Assembly (NCBI GenBank): GCA_028564705.1
Contig: JAPXFQ010000128.1
Span: 186,001-250,000, forward strand
Length of the DNA: 64,000 nt
Reading direction: 5' to 3'
Origin: Apricaphanius iberus
Lineage: Eukaryota; Chordata; Actinopteri; Cyprinodontiformes; Aphaniidae
The notes under the pieces are model-generated. The model saw nothing but the letters and a program-made list of their open reading frames with translations. It did not search any database and had not been told where the DNA came from. Shown in pieces: positions 34,035-46,166 of this stretch. The translations under genes and the position numbers were made by a program. Numbering within the stretch: position 1 is the first letter of the stretch; each line of letters opens with the position of its first letter.

Positions 34035-34350
34035 GGACTACAACCATGGCTCAGGAGTTGGGAGTTTGCTTGGTAATTGGAAGGTTGCTGGTTCGAGCAC
34101 CGGCTCCAACTGTCTTGGTTGTTGTTGGGCAAGACACTTCACCCGTTGCCTACTGGTGGTGACCGGAGGGCCTGGTTATCTCGGCTCTATCAGTGTGCCT
34201 CAGGGCAGCTGTCGCTACAACATTACATTACATTCATTCATACATACATTCACCATCACCAGTGTGTGAATGTGTGCTTGAATGGAGGAATGACTGAATG
34301 TAGTGTAAAGCATTTTGGGGTCCATAGGGTTATAAAAATATAGGCCATTT
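34035..34350 (+). repeat. tRNA-headed SINE, common teleost type
   Basis: atggctcaggagttggg (A-box-like) and gctggttcgagcac (B box) are followed by gggcaagacacttcaccc, the (cattcat)-rich segment, gtgtgaatgtgtg and aaagcattttgggg to ggccatttaccat, the body of a widespread fish SINE-like repeat. It directly abuts the MITE to the left. Confidence 0.7.
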
Positions 34351-37300
34351 ACCATACTAAACCTCTACAAAAATAACACGACCAAGAGAGATAGTTACAA
34401 GTGATGGCAATCTCTGCTTTTGAAAGAGTTTGGCAACGACTTTGCTTCTAACTGCATTGTCATCTTTGCTTTACAGTTTGTCTCTCCCAAACAGATTAAA
34501 GCAATCACAGGTTTCTGCTCTTCAATGTGTGTGACAAGCTACATGAAATCTCAATGGATAAAGATACACCTATTTGAATATACATATCCGCTCTGTCTGT
34601 CACTGGCTAAACTGTCTGCATTGTTCACATTTTAATGACTCTCTTCTACTGTACTCTATATACTCTCTGCAAACGAGATAAACCTGCCAGGAATATTTAA
34701 ACAGAGCTTCATATAAGTAGTGAGGATTCATGAGTTATTGTGTCCTTTTTCAGTCACATAAAGTTGGAAATGATTCAAACCTTGCCATGGCCGAGCCCAA
34801 TCTACCATAGTTCTGGCTGTCCTGTTTTAGGAAGCTGAACCCTCCTGGTATTTTCTGATCCTCTGTCAAGCTGATGGAATTTTTCATGGATTTGATAGCA
34901 GCACTTGTTCTGCAATTGTCAGGATAAGTCCTCAATTATGCATGCATGTGGCTCACATTAATTTAAGGACCATTGTGCTATTATATTTTTTCCACATTCC
35001 AACCATATACTCAGGGGGATTTTATTAAGCTTTTCTGTTTTAGAAAAACAGAGCATATCAAATGCTTCTGAGGTGAAAGGAACATTAGCCATTCCTCTCT
35101 CTCTATTTATCACATTCTCTTTAAATCAGGTGGAAATCTGTGAAAAATCTGTTGGAATAGCAATGATTGCTCCTCTGGTGCAACAATTAATAAGGCCATA
35201 GATGTTTGATTAAGATATTAGAAAATTGGGAAATGATTTCACCTGTTGTAGAAGATTTAGGAATATTCATATTGCAATTTATGAATATCAGTTTCCATTT
35301 AAATTATTTTATGTATTGTATGTTCTCTGCACACAGACAATCTTTAACCAAGGCTTTGTATTATAGATGTGTTCTGCCTTTATGTTTGCTCTTGCAGGAG
35401 AGATACCTATTTCATGTTTAGAACGTAGCTACTCTCTTTGATCCATAATGTGGTGATTGATGACGGCACTTTAACCTGGAGGCCACCGCTATGTCTTCGA
35501 TCGTCCCACAGCCATGTTCAACACATTCGCTAAAATGGAGGGACCCTCGTTGGTGTGAAAAATGGATGGGTCTGGAGGGAGACAGATTCCTCCCACTACT
35601 GTGCCACACAGTGCACATGTTTGAGGTTAGACTATAATGGCTATTAGGAGATGAATATAAAGAAGGCATACTGCTATTTAAGCTTTTGTGTATTTAGAGG
35701 TGAGATGAATTTGAAAAGCTGATATAAAAGAAGGGGACCAAAGGTTATATTAGGCCCCCTCCAGCCACAAGCGAGCCTCTCCCCGCTAACCTTTGACCGA
35801 GGCTTGCTCAAAGGGAAGAAACTGATACATTCAGATCCCTCTTTCTTTGGCAAGGGAAACAAATCCAAAGGAGACAAAGACTGCTGAGCAATCAGGCGAA
35901 CTGCAAACACTGATGAAAAAACAACAACATTGTTTCACCCTCAAAAACTGCTGAAACCTTCCCTTAGTTACGGGCTGCCATGTGAGGAGAAAGGGAGCTG
36001 ACCCTGCATGCAGTGGGTCTTGAACCAGTCAGAAACCGCATTCATTAGCCACCACAGAGCGGACATGAGTTGGAGGCAATTCTACAAACACTCCAAAGGT
36101 ACTGTTTCAGTGAAGATTGGAGCCAAGCATTAGAGGACGAAGCTGACGTCCCAGTCAAAGCTTCCTGCGTAACCAGCCACTGAACAACCGTGAGTATGCT
36201 ATGCCATGTTAGGCTGTTTTTTGCCTTCTGGTTAACGTCTTTTGAGCCCCCCTCATAATCCACGGAGAAACCTGGAGAACTTAATCATTCAATAACATCT
36301 GTCTTGGCAGAGGCAAGAATAGTTAAAGAAAACTAAGATTTGAAGGTTGAATATGGAACATTTTTCTTAAAAGTGATCTCTTTAAAAAAGTAATACTTCA
36401 ATGGGGAGTTTAGAGATGTACAGAATGAAAGTGCACCCTTTCCTGTAAACGTTATATTTAACCTAAAGTCATTAAAAAATATATTTTATTTCTGACCACC
36501 ACACTGTATTTATATTTATGTCTTCCAGCCAACAGTGGCACAGCATTGTAGGTTGCCAAATACTATTATAAACAACTGCACGGAGCAACGAGGCATGTAC
36601 TGTGGAAAATGGAGCACTAGGTTAGTTTAGCTGCTGTGTCTAAGCCCCATAGATTGAATAATCTTTCTCAGAAGAGGAGCGACCTTACAAGAACTAAAAC
36701 CAGAGTTAGTTTAGTTGAAGCCTACAGCAGATGGACACAAATGAAAAACTTTCACGGGATCAAAACATTTGCGAAAACTTTTCCAAAAATTTTTGGGAGA
36801 AAGGAAGAAAGCTTGCTAACGGCTAAAGTTAGCTGTCAGTAAAACATCTTTCAATACTTGGGTATATAATGTTGTTCCTAGATATGAGAACATCAACCTC
36901 CACACCGAGTAAGCTAAAAAAAAGGGATGTTACAATGTTCAGTGATCTTATGTTAAGGGGTATTCAGGTTATTTATAACGTATTGGAAGTGAGATGGCTG
37001 TTTGTCAGTGGCACAAGTAATTATTTAAATAGCCTAAGTGGCATTTTTACTCCAATTCTCTTCTTTCAGCTCTGGTTTGTGGGTCATTATTGGTACAGAG
37101 ATACACGTATGAATACTCCCAAAAACAATTCCAAATTCTCTTTTGTGACAGTCACAAAGGTAACAAAAAATTTTGTGTTATTAAAATGTGATTGAATATG
37201 GCTCTGGATGGATTTCCTTCACCAGATTGGTGAGCCAATCAAATATACAATTTGTAAGTAATCTTTGTTATTTTTATTTTTTTTACTACCACTCCTTATT

Positions 37301-37368
37301 TTTTCTTGGTCAGGGATGGAATGGGGGCAGGGGCGTTAATGCTAAAAAAAATGACCTGGGTTTGCACG
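34351..37368. other. No gene recognised
   Basis: Three kb of apparently single-copy DNA; several segments (34700-35400, 35450-35930) are not low-complexity and resemble no repeat I know, so they could contain conserved non-coding sequence, but this cannot be judged from one sequence. Confidence 0.25.
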
Positions 37369-37404
37369 GACCTCTCTAAAACCATTCCAGGTTTTAGAGA
37401 GGTC
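37369..37404. repeat. Perfect hairpin, 15-bp arms, 6-base loop
   Basis: gacctctctaaaacc, attcca, ggttttagagaggtc. Confidence 0.95.
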
Positions 37405-37704
37405 TTTCAATCATAAATTCATGGCTTAACTAAAATTTTTTTTGGGGGGTTTAAAGGTTTAAAATTCATTAAATCAGAGGAAACAGGCAAACATTAATTT
37501 CATTTTTCCACTAGGAACATACTTGAACATTGATTTTTTCTAAAACACTTGTGAAGTTTTATAACTTGCTGATAATGTTTTGAGGCTGTGTGAGTAAAGT
37601 CTTTCATCTATAAAGCCAGTCTGTGTTGGATGTAGTCATATTCGGATTCTGTTCTGCTGAGATATGTTCCTAATTCAACAGCAATTAGATATTTCTGCAC
37701 CACT

Positions 37705-37742
37705 GTACAATGAGAAATGTCTGAAGACATTTCTCATTGTAC
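37705..37742. repeat. Perfect palindrome, 18-bp arms, 2-base centre
   Basis: gtacaatgagaaatgtct (37705-37722), ga, then the exact reverse complement (37725-37742), followed by a further attgtac. Confidence 0.97.
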
Positions 37743-40221
37743 ATTGTACATTTCTTTTTGCAGTTTGCAACTTCTTTTTACCCATAAGTATGTTTTCTCC
37801 AAGCAGGCAAGCTGGTAGCCTTGCCTGAGCCTCGGCAAAAGATCATTTTAGATGGGCCCACACATTGTGTAACGAGCAGAAATTCTAATAATATTCAAAG
37901 TTTAAATACATGGTTAATCTTTTACTTTCTGTAGAGGACAGGTTGATGCTTAATAGTTTTCTCTCTCATGTCTGTTTCAGAAGACAATGCTGCCAGCATC
38001 AAGGCCACCATCAGTGATGGTTGAAGGACCTAGTTCTACAAAGATTCATCCATGTTTTTGTTTCTATAGAGCTTTCGATTTAGAACATAATGAAAATATA
38101 GGAATACCAGTACATTTTTGTAATATTTAAAATGCAGTTAAAACACCTAACAAAATGGAAAGAAGTGTAGTTTCAGGATATCTTAGAAAATCATTGTACA
38201 ACTTTAAAAACATTTTAAAATGGTCAAATGCTATTTAGTAAGTGCTGCAAAAGAATATATATTTTAAATTTGTTTCAATAACGAGAAACTAGTGTTTCCC
38301 TTGACATTACTACACCATGGAGTTAAAAAATGGCAACAAAATGCTGTGCAGAAGTGAAAACCCATATTTGCAATGAGATCCATTTTGAGAAAGAAAACAC
38401 ACATATTAGCACCTGCTAGACTGATTTTTAATGTTCTGCAATCCCTGATATTTTTAATTTCATCACCTAGTTTAATGAAAAGGTCAAGAAAAAATACTTT
38501 ATTGTTGATTAATCTTGACAGTGAGATTCACTTTAATTAACAGAATTATTTTGGAAGTAGGTTGGCAAATTTGTTGACTTGACTTAACTCTGGATTCCCT
38601 ACTTGTGTCTGAAACAGATTAGTGACACCACCCTTTTAAGAGGTCCAGATATTAGTTGCTCAGATATTGATTAGACCCACCCCTTAGGAGCTCCTTTAGT
38701 ACCCTCAAATAGCTCTGAAAGGTACAGAAGAACAGTAGCACCAACCCAGTAATTATGCAATGCTCTACACACGGCAATCCAGTACAGCACACAAAAGAAC
38801 CACTGTGTCCTTATCAGGATGCTCCAGCCAGCCCTCGGAGGCTTGCTTAACATGTATCACCAAATACTCTAGGCTGATTTAGTACACATCGAAGTTCACA
38901 CATGCCTACAAACTAGCCAACCCCAATAATATATACAAATATGTGGTAGAGGTTTCTAATTTGCATTTAGATTTAAATTCTTTTTTTTTCTTTTTTTTTT
39001 ACTTTTTCTGTTGCTGAAACCTGAGGCCATTGTGGATTTTTTCAGATTCCTTACTTTAACGCTGGGGAAAACTTTGACCTCACAGGAACTCATAGCATCC
39101 TGAGTAATGCATTTGACCTTTGTAAATTGATTTGTTTGACACTAATTTCCTCCAGATGATCCCTGAAAAAACAAACAAACAAACAACAACAGCAACAACA
39201 AAAAACACACGAAAACATTGTTGTTTTTTAGAACCACGTGATTTGGCTCTGAATTAACACATGAAAGTAGATCTTACCACTTAATGTGTGTCAAGAACTT
39301 AAACAGACAACAACTACGTACATTCAGAATTCCCTAATGGGTTTGTGCAATTGAGATGTGGATTATTACTTCTTTTTTTTTTCCAGGTAATTATTGACAG
39401 TTATTATTTTTGGAAAATACTGTCTTAATCAATCAAGGTGTGTCTTGAGTAGAGGAACTTGAAACTGAGGACCAAAAAGTCAACAAAACAGCTGGGTGTG
39501 CATTTGTAACAACTGTCATAAGTGATGAGAAAGCTATTAAGCTGGCAGATGGGCTACACAAGAAAACAACTTATTTATGGAAGACCAGACAAATGGCCAT
39601 GGTTTAACATATTGAAAGGGGATAAAAAAATAAGCTATCATCTTCATGTTAACCATCATCTTCAGAGATTTCCCTGGGTGCTTGCATGCAGATTTGTTCC
39701 AACTTAAGATCTTGACAGGTTTTAGCTCTTGCAGACACGCATGTGTTGTATACATATTACTTTCTGCTCCACTATAGAGTTGGAGTTTTTCACACAGCCT
39801 CATAGAGGGGAGGTGATATGCGTGTTGCACATGGTATATTCTAATGAAAAAAAGGAAGAAAAGAACTGAAAGAAATGAATAAATTAATTACTTAAGACAT
39901 ATTCAAACCAGGTTGTCTATCCTTTTTTCCAAAAAAGATAAATTATCTTAGTTTAGGAAACATTAGATATTGCCTTGCTGAAATTCTCGAAAAACACAAG
40001 CTTTGTTGTCCTTTTTCTTTTTCTGTTTGGGATATGACCTGTGGCATCTATGCATCTGGGGCAACTGGGGCCCGGCCCCACCAGATGTCTATATGTAGCT
40101 GTTTTTGGATGGCATACTTAAATTAATTAGTGGAGAACAGAATCGTTCTTTATAAAGTTATACTGTATAAAGACAGATTCTGTTACCAATAAAATTATGT
40201 TATAAACATATTTTGTGTATA
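37743..40221. other. No gene recognised
   Basis: AT-rich; contains poly-T/C runs near 38985 and 39370 and a caaa/caa-rich simple stretch at 39171-39205. Confidence 0.3.
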
Positions 40222-40455
40222 GGCTTCATGGTGGCACTGTTCCAAAATTAGGTTTATTTGTCTCTCTAAATTGTTCTTAGGTGTAAATGTGTGCATGCAT
40301 GGTTTGTTTGTCCTGTCTGTCTCTACGTTGCCCTGTGATGGACTAGCGACCTGTCGAGGTTGTACCCCGTCCCTCGCCCGTTGACCGCTGGAGAAAGGCT
40401 CCACCCTTCCCTCGACCTCTTGAGGATAAGCGGTACAGAAAATGGATGGAGGAAC
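40222..40455 (+). repeat. SINE with RTE/Rex3-like tail, internally deleted
   Basis: A head-like ggcttcatggtggcactg joins directly to body sequence tctctctaaattgttcttag. This is followed by ccctgtgatggactagcgac, ccgttgaccgctggag and gataagcggtacagaaaatg with a ggatgga end, the 3' module of a very common teleost SINE/RTE tail (GATG-type). Related pieces: 58369-58447 and 62238-62282, both minus. Confidence 0.7.
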
Positions 40456-40817
40456 ATTTGTGTATAACTATCTAAGACTTTTTCAGAATACTGACAAGCT
40501 CAGTATTCTAAAGCAGTGATTGGGGCCACCCTCTTAACATCTGTTTAAAATTGACCTAACTACCAAGGGCCCAAAATGTGAGAGGGGCCCATTAATTATT
40601 TTTATTTTTTTGTTAATGTTTTTATTTTAGAATTATTGGCCCCTCTAATTAATTGGTGTCAAATTATTAATTTGTATTGTTGTTACCAACTGCAACTGGG
40701 AGAATTAGGCCTAACTTTATATCAGTGTCAGTTCTCCAATCTCCACACATTGGGAGTCCCCCTTTTTTTGAGGCGCAAAATGGTTTATTTCACACTGCAA
40801 CTGTGCGAGCCCAGCAG

Positions 40818-41035
40818 TGTTGCCAACGGCTTTTCAGATACTCTTAACCACAACAAATCTAGTGACATTTCTGACAAACCACAGCTACTTTCTGTAAAAC
40901 TCTGTTGTCGATATCCCCTGCAGATTAGAGACCCAACTTGCTCTGTAACCACATCGTCCTGCAGTAAGGGAATGTTCTGCACATATGGATGCAGCTCATT
41001 TAATCCAGCACCATACAGAGAGGTGGATGTTGATT
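40818..41035 (+). repeat. Unclassified dispersed repeat, second copy at 55603-55885
   Basis: Shares in order: gttgccaa, cttttcagatactcttaac, acaaatctag, gctactttctgt, cctgcagattagagacc and acagagaggtggatg with 55603-55885. The 40636-41100 open frame crosses it and is not convincing as a gene. Confidence 0.65.
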
Positions 41036-42610
41036 TCACCCAGTCACAAAAAAATGTATTGTATTATTATTTGTTTAGCTTTATCTTTAAAATTAACTGA
41101 AAATGAAAAAAAAAATGAAAGAATGAAATCTGCAGGTATATAAGACTCATCTTTCTTTTATACGTCACACAAACATTGTGCTCAACTTTGAAGAAGCGTC
41201 TATAACTTTAGCTGCATACCTGTGCTGCATTCAAGAAATATTGGAAATGTATAGTGAGTTAAAAAATGTAGGACATTTAACACTTATATCAAGAACCCTA
41301 AATAAGCCATAAACTTCAGTTTAAGTTTTTTTGGCAAATAATGATCGATATACACTAAATAAGCCCTAAGTATTTTTATTTTTTTTTACAAACTATTAAA
41401 AAACAAATGTAAAACTATATTTTCTACCTAAATTTTGCCTTCCTAAGATATCTCCGCATTTTTTAGAACTACAAATTTAGTTTAGAAGGTCTTGAATGTT
41501 TATTTGTAAATGTTGTACTAGTTCCCTTCTCTCAACAGAATGCTTCAGACAAAATAATATAACATTGACCAGAGAGGAGATTGCGGGGGAGAAATTCCAG
41601 TAGATTTGGCACCAAAAAGCACTGCACAGTCAAAGTCACTGAAATCCCCTCACTTCCCGTTCTGATGTTCAGCAACATGTTTCCCCCTCGTCTAAATGGA
41701 CACATCATACATACAATATGTTTGGGTGATTTTCTGTAACAAACTAATGTACAAATTAACATAGCTGGTGATTGTATACATCCACGTAGTCACAGAGGTT
41801 AATCTTACTCCACTCTAAAAAGAACCATAGTTCCTGAACTTTATTGAGGTATGTAAATTAGCAGTGAATGCTTCATCATCAATGCATATGAAATACAGAA
41901 AAATTGTATCAATCAATCTTAAGAGCTCTTCAGTGAACTGCAAGTTCACTGGCAGCTCTGGCAGCTAATATTAAAAAAGTGAGTCAAGTATTATCATAGG
42001 ACTGCCATTTATTTCAGAGTCAAATCAAAATATGAGGAACGCAAACAACTCTGAACAATGTTGTATTATTGGCTAAGAGAAAATGGCGGTTTCAGTTGAA
42101 GAGATCAAAGTATGTCCAAAGATAGAACAGTTTCACAGAATTGTGCTGGCAGGCCAGGATAATTCTTGCGCTGATTGAAATCTTTGACTGCAATCCTGGC
42201 CCTGTTTGAAGATGCATGCCCTCTCAGAGAGAACGCATTTCCCCGGGTTGCAGGTGTCTCGTCATGATATCGCCCTAGGAATGCAAACACAGATAAAATG
42301 AACTATTACCCACAATTTGATTGAACTGTCAGCTTTAACACTTTCTTCTTTTTGAGAAACCAACAATGGACCATTGCTGTAATAGCCTTGGGAATATAAC
42401 AAAAACAAGGTTGATTTCTGTGTCCTGTATTATCTAATCATTATGAAAATAGGATTTGTGAGCCATGCTGTCATTCTCAGTCATAATGCATGTAATTTGT
42501 GAATGACCCTTGAGAAAACTGAAGCAAAATTGTACTGCAGCTTTACCTGATTGAAATGTATTTTTTTTATATAAACAGAGCTGTTTATGGTTTGAGAAAC
42601 TATTGTTGTA
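41036..42610. other. No gene recognised
   Basis: AT-rich sequence with short ORFs only. Confidence 0.3.
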
Positions 42611-43260
42611 CAGTCCTGTGAAAAAGTGTTTCCCTGTTTACAGAATTATTTTATTTAGGGTTCGCTTTCACACTTATGTATTGCATGTCTTCAAAGACAT
42701 GTTAATATCAGACAAAAACAACCTGAGTAAATATAAAATACAGTTTTCAAAACTGAAGAGGTTATCCAAACCTACCTGACACATAGAAGAGGTAATGCCC
42801 CCACTAAACCTTGCAAATGATTGCCCCATGGTAGCTATAGCTGTCATTAAGCTTGTGTGATATCTGTCAATGTGTTCTAAATTTTACATCATCATGGACA
42901 TATCTTGACCAAGTCTTCTTTGCAGAGTTATTTTAAGTCTGCCACATCTGAGGTTTTCTGACCATTAAAGGTGGATTTCCAGGTAGGGATAAGATGTTGG
43001 CTTCATAACCTAAGTGCATCTGAGCTTGAGGTCACAATGGCCGCAACACATTCTCTTTGAGCATTTCTTGGTACAGAATTATTGGATCCATAACTTGTAG
43101 ATCTAAAGCAGCGAAGCGTCCCCAAACCATCACACTATCAAACTGTTTGACTGTTGGTATGATGTTCTTTGTCTGAAATGCTGCATTAGTTTTACACCAA
43201 TATTTAGTTATTTTGTGATAAATGTCATGGAATTTCATTAAATAACGGGTTAGATCTGAT
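42611..43260 (-). pseudogene. Tc1-like transposon, left half with transposase fragment
   Basis: The terminal cagtcctgtgaaaaagtgtt follows a TA target dinucleotide (42609-42610). Minus-strand translation at 43060-43200 reads WCKTNAAFQTKNIIPTVK and DSVMVWGRFAALDLQV, from the Tc1 catalytic domain between the first and second Asp. Sequence between the end and this block resembles the transposase DNA-binding/UTR region of the family with a deletion. Frame-shifted and truncated at about 43260. Confidence 0.7.
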
Positions 43261-43646
43261 GCCTTGAGGTTGTTCGAATTTATTGTCACAACTTTTTAAC
43301 AAGTAAGGTTCATTTAACACAGAGTGATTGTCTCAAGTTGAGCAGAGCCAACCCAGAAAAAGAAACCCTTTTATGATGTGCAGCTCCCTCACTCACTATC
43401 TGAGCTAAGGACATACCTGTCAACTGATACGGTTTGCCCGTATTTAATACGTTTTTTGCTATCTTTTAAATGGATACGGCGTACTACAACATATAATACG
43501 GGAAAACACCCAGACCGAAACGGGGTATTTTTGCCGAATTAAGCTCCATCACGCATGCGTCGCTTTATAACTTCCGCTTCCTTCTTGATTGCAACACAAC
43601 ACGAGGAAATCGATATCATTTAAACACGAAACTCTCACCAGTGAAG

Positions 43647-45090
43647 ATGTCTGAACCCTTGAAAAAGAAGTGGAAAGTTAAGGAGAGTATAGTGGATGGA
43701 TAAAATCTTCGTCCAAAGGCCCGGAATATTCGTTTTGTGTACCGTGTAGGAAAGACGTGAAAGTTGCTGCCAGTGGTTTTTATGACTTGAAAAGCCATTA
43801 CAAAACATCGTCACACGTGGATAGTGTCGCAAGAAGTAAGACATACGTTCCTTTGAGTCAACAGTTTGCCAGTGCGAACCCTGCATCGTCACAAAGCAAC
43901 AAGGTGCTCAAAGCAGAAATCCTCATGTGCCAGTTTTTTGCCGAGCACAACATTCCACTCGCCGCTGCAGATACATTCACCAAGTTGGTACCAGAAATGT
44001 TCATCGATTCACAAGTTGCAAAGGTATGTAAGACAGATTAAAATTTTCTTTGTCACTCAAGCAATTAATCTTTTTGAAAATAATGCAAACAATGTAGATC
44101 GAGATGATTTATATTAAAGACTGTAATCTTCAATGCAAACTGATAATATCATCAACAGATTATGATTCAAAGTGTGTTTGATGAAAAATATTCAGAGATG
44201 TTTACATGCGTTGAAGTTTTTAATGCTATGAAATTATACTCTGAACATCGATTCTTCAAACATCCACATGTAACGAATATAATCTCTATGTTGCAGGATT
44301 TTGCATGCAGAAGGACAAAGGCAACCATGATTATCAAGGAGTCTTTCTTTTCAAGTTTGTCCAGATGAAGCAGATCAAGGATGCTGCAAACCTCCTGACG
44401 CTGGACTTCAAAGACAGAGCACTGCAGCACGAAGACCACAGGCTTGCTGTTGGTTTGACAACAACAGCACTGCTTTTGGATGAGGATAAAGGTATCCCTC
44501 CAGAGATACAATCAAAGTTCTTTGCCTCAGTGAGATTGTTTTATGAGGCTGTTGTGGCAAAGATGATCGCCAAATTTCCCTTTGAAAATGACGTGCTGGG
44601 TGATCTTGTCGTCCTGGATCCACGAAGGAGAGAGGAACTGGACTACATCCATATTCTCAGATTGGCGGAGCGGTTTGGGCCCAGTCATCTAGATCAAGAG
44701 GCCATCAAAGAAGAATGGGATGACTTCCAATTGATCCCAGACGAACAGATGCCACCATTCACCACAGAGGGACCAATGCATCCAGAAACATTTTGGTCTA
44801 AGATTTTTGAGTTGAGAACAGCATTTGGTGGGCCAAGGTTCCCAGCAATGAAGAGCGTTTTCTTGGCCTTGCTATGCCTTCCTCACAGCAACGCAGACAG
44901 TGAAAGAGTATTCAGCCATGTCAGGAAACTCAATACAGAGTATAGGAAATCGATGGGGGTGGACACTCTGACAGCTTTACTACAAGTAAAACTGAATACT
45001 GACAGTAAATCGTATCAGCTAAAACCAACAAGTGAGATGTTGCAATCAGCAAAGGCCGCAACTTCCAAGTACAACAACAATCACAAATGA
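43647..45090 (+). pseudogene. hAT transposase with BED-like zinc finger and C-terminal dimerisation domain, core deleted
   Basis: Possible start at 43647 (MSEPLKKKWKVKE), then a frameshift near 43690. Exon 1 continues EYSFCVPCRKDVK ... YDLKSHYKTSSHV, a C-x2-C ... H-x5-H BED-type finger, to SQVAK at 44023. A clean intron follows: AAG/GTATGT donor at 44024, TTGCAG acceptor ending 44296 (273 bp, phase 0). Exon 2 begins DFACRRTKATMIIKE and hits a stop at 44366-44368. A second frame (44305-45090, 261 codons) carries the C-terminal half ending in ALLCLPHSNADSERVFSHV, the hAT dimerisation block. The central RNase H-like catalytic domain is missing. The junction of the halves near 44345 changes frame, consistent with an internal deletion. 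The C-terminal half alone remains fully open. Confidence 0.8.
44024..44296 (+). other. Predicted intron in hAT transposase
   Basis: GTATGT donor after AAG at 44021-44023 and TTGCAG acceptor; both flanking coding blocks are in the same phase. Confidence 0.55.
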
Positions 45091-45312
45091 TGTCATTTAG
45101 GCTTTTAAGGGCATTGTGTGATATGTGAACACATCATTATATGGTAGTGATGTATTGAATAAAGAATTGAATAATGCAAATTGATGGTGCAGTTTTCCAT
45201 GTTGTTCTTTGGTAAACACGGCATTTACGGCGCGAATACAGTTTTTGGTCATTGAGTAAGGGAAATTTAAATTGTTAGTAAGGGCAGTCATGGTTGATGG
45301 TTGACAGGTATG

Positions 45313-45860
45313 TAAGGAGGACTGGTTCATATCAGACAGACAGCTACTAGAAGGGAAAATCAAGGTATGTTCACTATCTCTTAAACAAAGAAGGTATCAG
45401 ATATAATCATAACTACTGTATATAAAATGCTTGACATCTGTCCATAAAAACAGTCAGTACAGCATATCCTTCAATCATTTCAGTAACACTACCTAGATGA
45501 CTTTACAATGCCCACTTGGAGAAGTTTTAGAATTCACTACTTTTCCATGTCTTCTCAGTCTGTACAAAAGACTTAGATATTACATTGAAACCCTTTTTAA
45601 ATTGATCTAAATTGATTTGAATAGATATCAACAATGTGAATTTCTTTAGATCCAATAATAAAGAATTACTTTGAGATACTGTAGTTCTTTTTTATTAATT
45701 TATTCATGTAAAAGTCCTAAGTATGAATTGTGACATTTAACTCAGCTTTAAAAAAAATGTTAGTGTTAACAAATTCATGCCTTAGGGAGAGGGGGACAAT
45801 GACTGCTAGTCCACATATGAATGGGTACAGCACATCACATGCTAGATGTTCAGACCTAAA
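45313..45860. other. No feature recognised; lies between the hAT and the Tc1 right end
   Basis: AT-rich sequence not recognisably hAT or Tc1, as is 43261-43411 on the other side. Confidence 0.3.
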
Positions 45861-46164
45861 AGTCTTTTAGTGTTGGCCAATCCTCAACGGTAATGTGAAA
45901 TATTCATTGCCAGTTATCAAAATCATATGATTGCAGTCGTTGTTGCCAAAAGATAGTTGAACCAGTTATTAGGTTCAGAGTTCAATTACTTTTTGAAAAG
46001 CTAGGTTGGTTTTGATCACTCTTTTCTCTTAACTGAAATCTTCATCTGAAAATTGCCTTTTTTATCTATTCAGGTTATCTTTGACATAAAATGTGTTAGA
46101 TAATTTGAAAGATTTAAGCGTGACAAAAAACCCAGAAGAAATTAAATGCTTTTTCAGAGCACTG
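45861..46164 (-). repeat. Tc1-like transposon, right end
   Basis: gttgaaccagttattaggtt and the following sequence to tgctttttcagagcactg resemble the opposite end of the same Tc1-like family. The reverse complement cagtgctctgaaaaagc pairs with the left end at 42611, and TA follows at 46165-46166. Confidence 0.65.
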
Positions 46165-46166
46165 TA

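Larger units (their letters stand above)
43412..45312 (+). mobile_element. Internally deleted hAT-like transposon
   Basis: catacctgtcaac (43412-43424) and gttgacaggtatg (45300-45312) are perfect 13-bp TIRs (14 if the next base pair is counted). Both sides are flanked by taagga (43406-43411, 45313-45318), a 6-bp duplication rather than the usual 8 bp; the 8-mers gctaagga and taaggagg do not match in register. It encodes the two ends of a hAT transposase on the + strand and has an AATAAA at 45158-45163. Confidence 0.8.

Noticed and set aside
34035..34110. tRNA gene
   Set aside because: A- and B-box-like sequences are present but the body is SINE and no cloverleaf can be formed.
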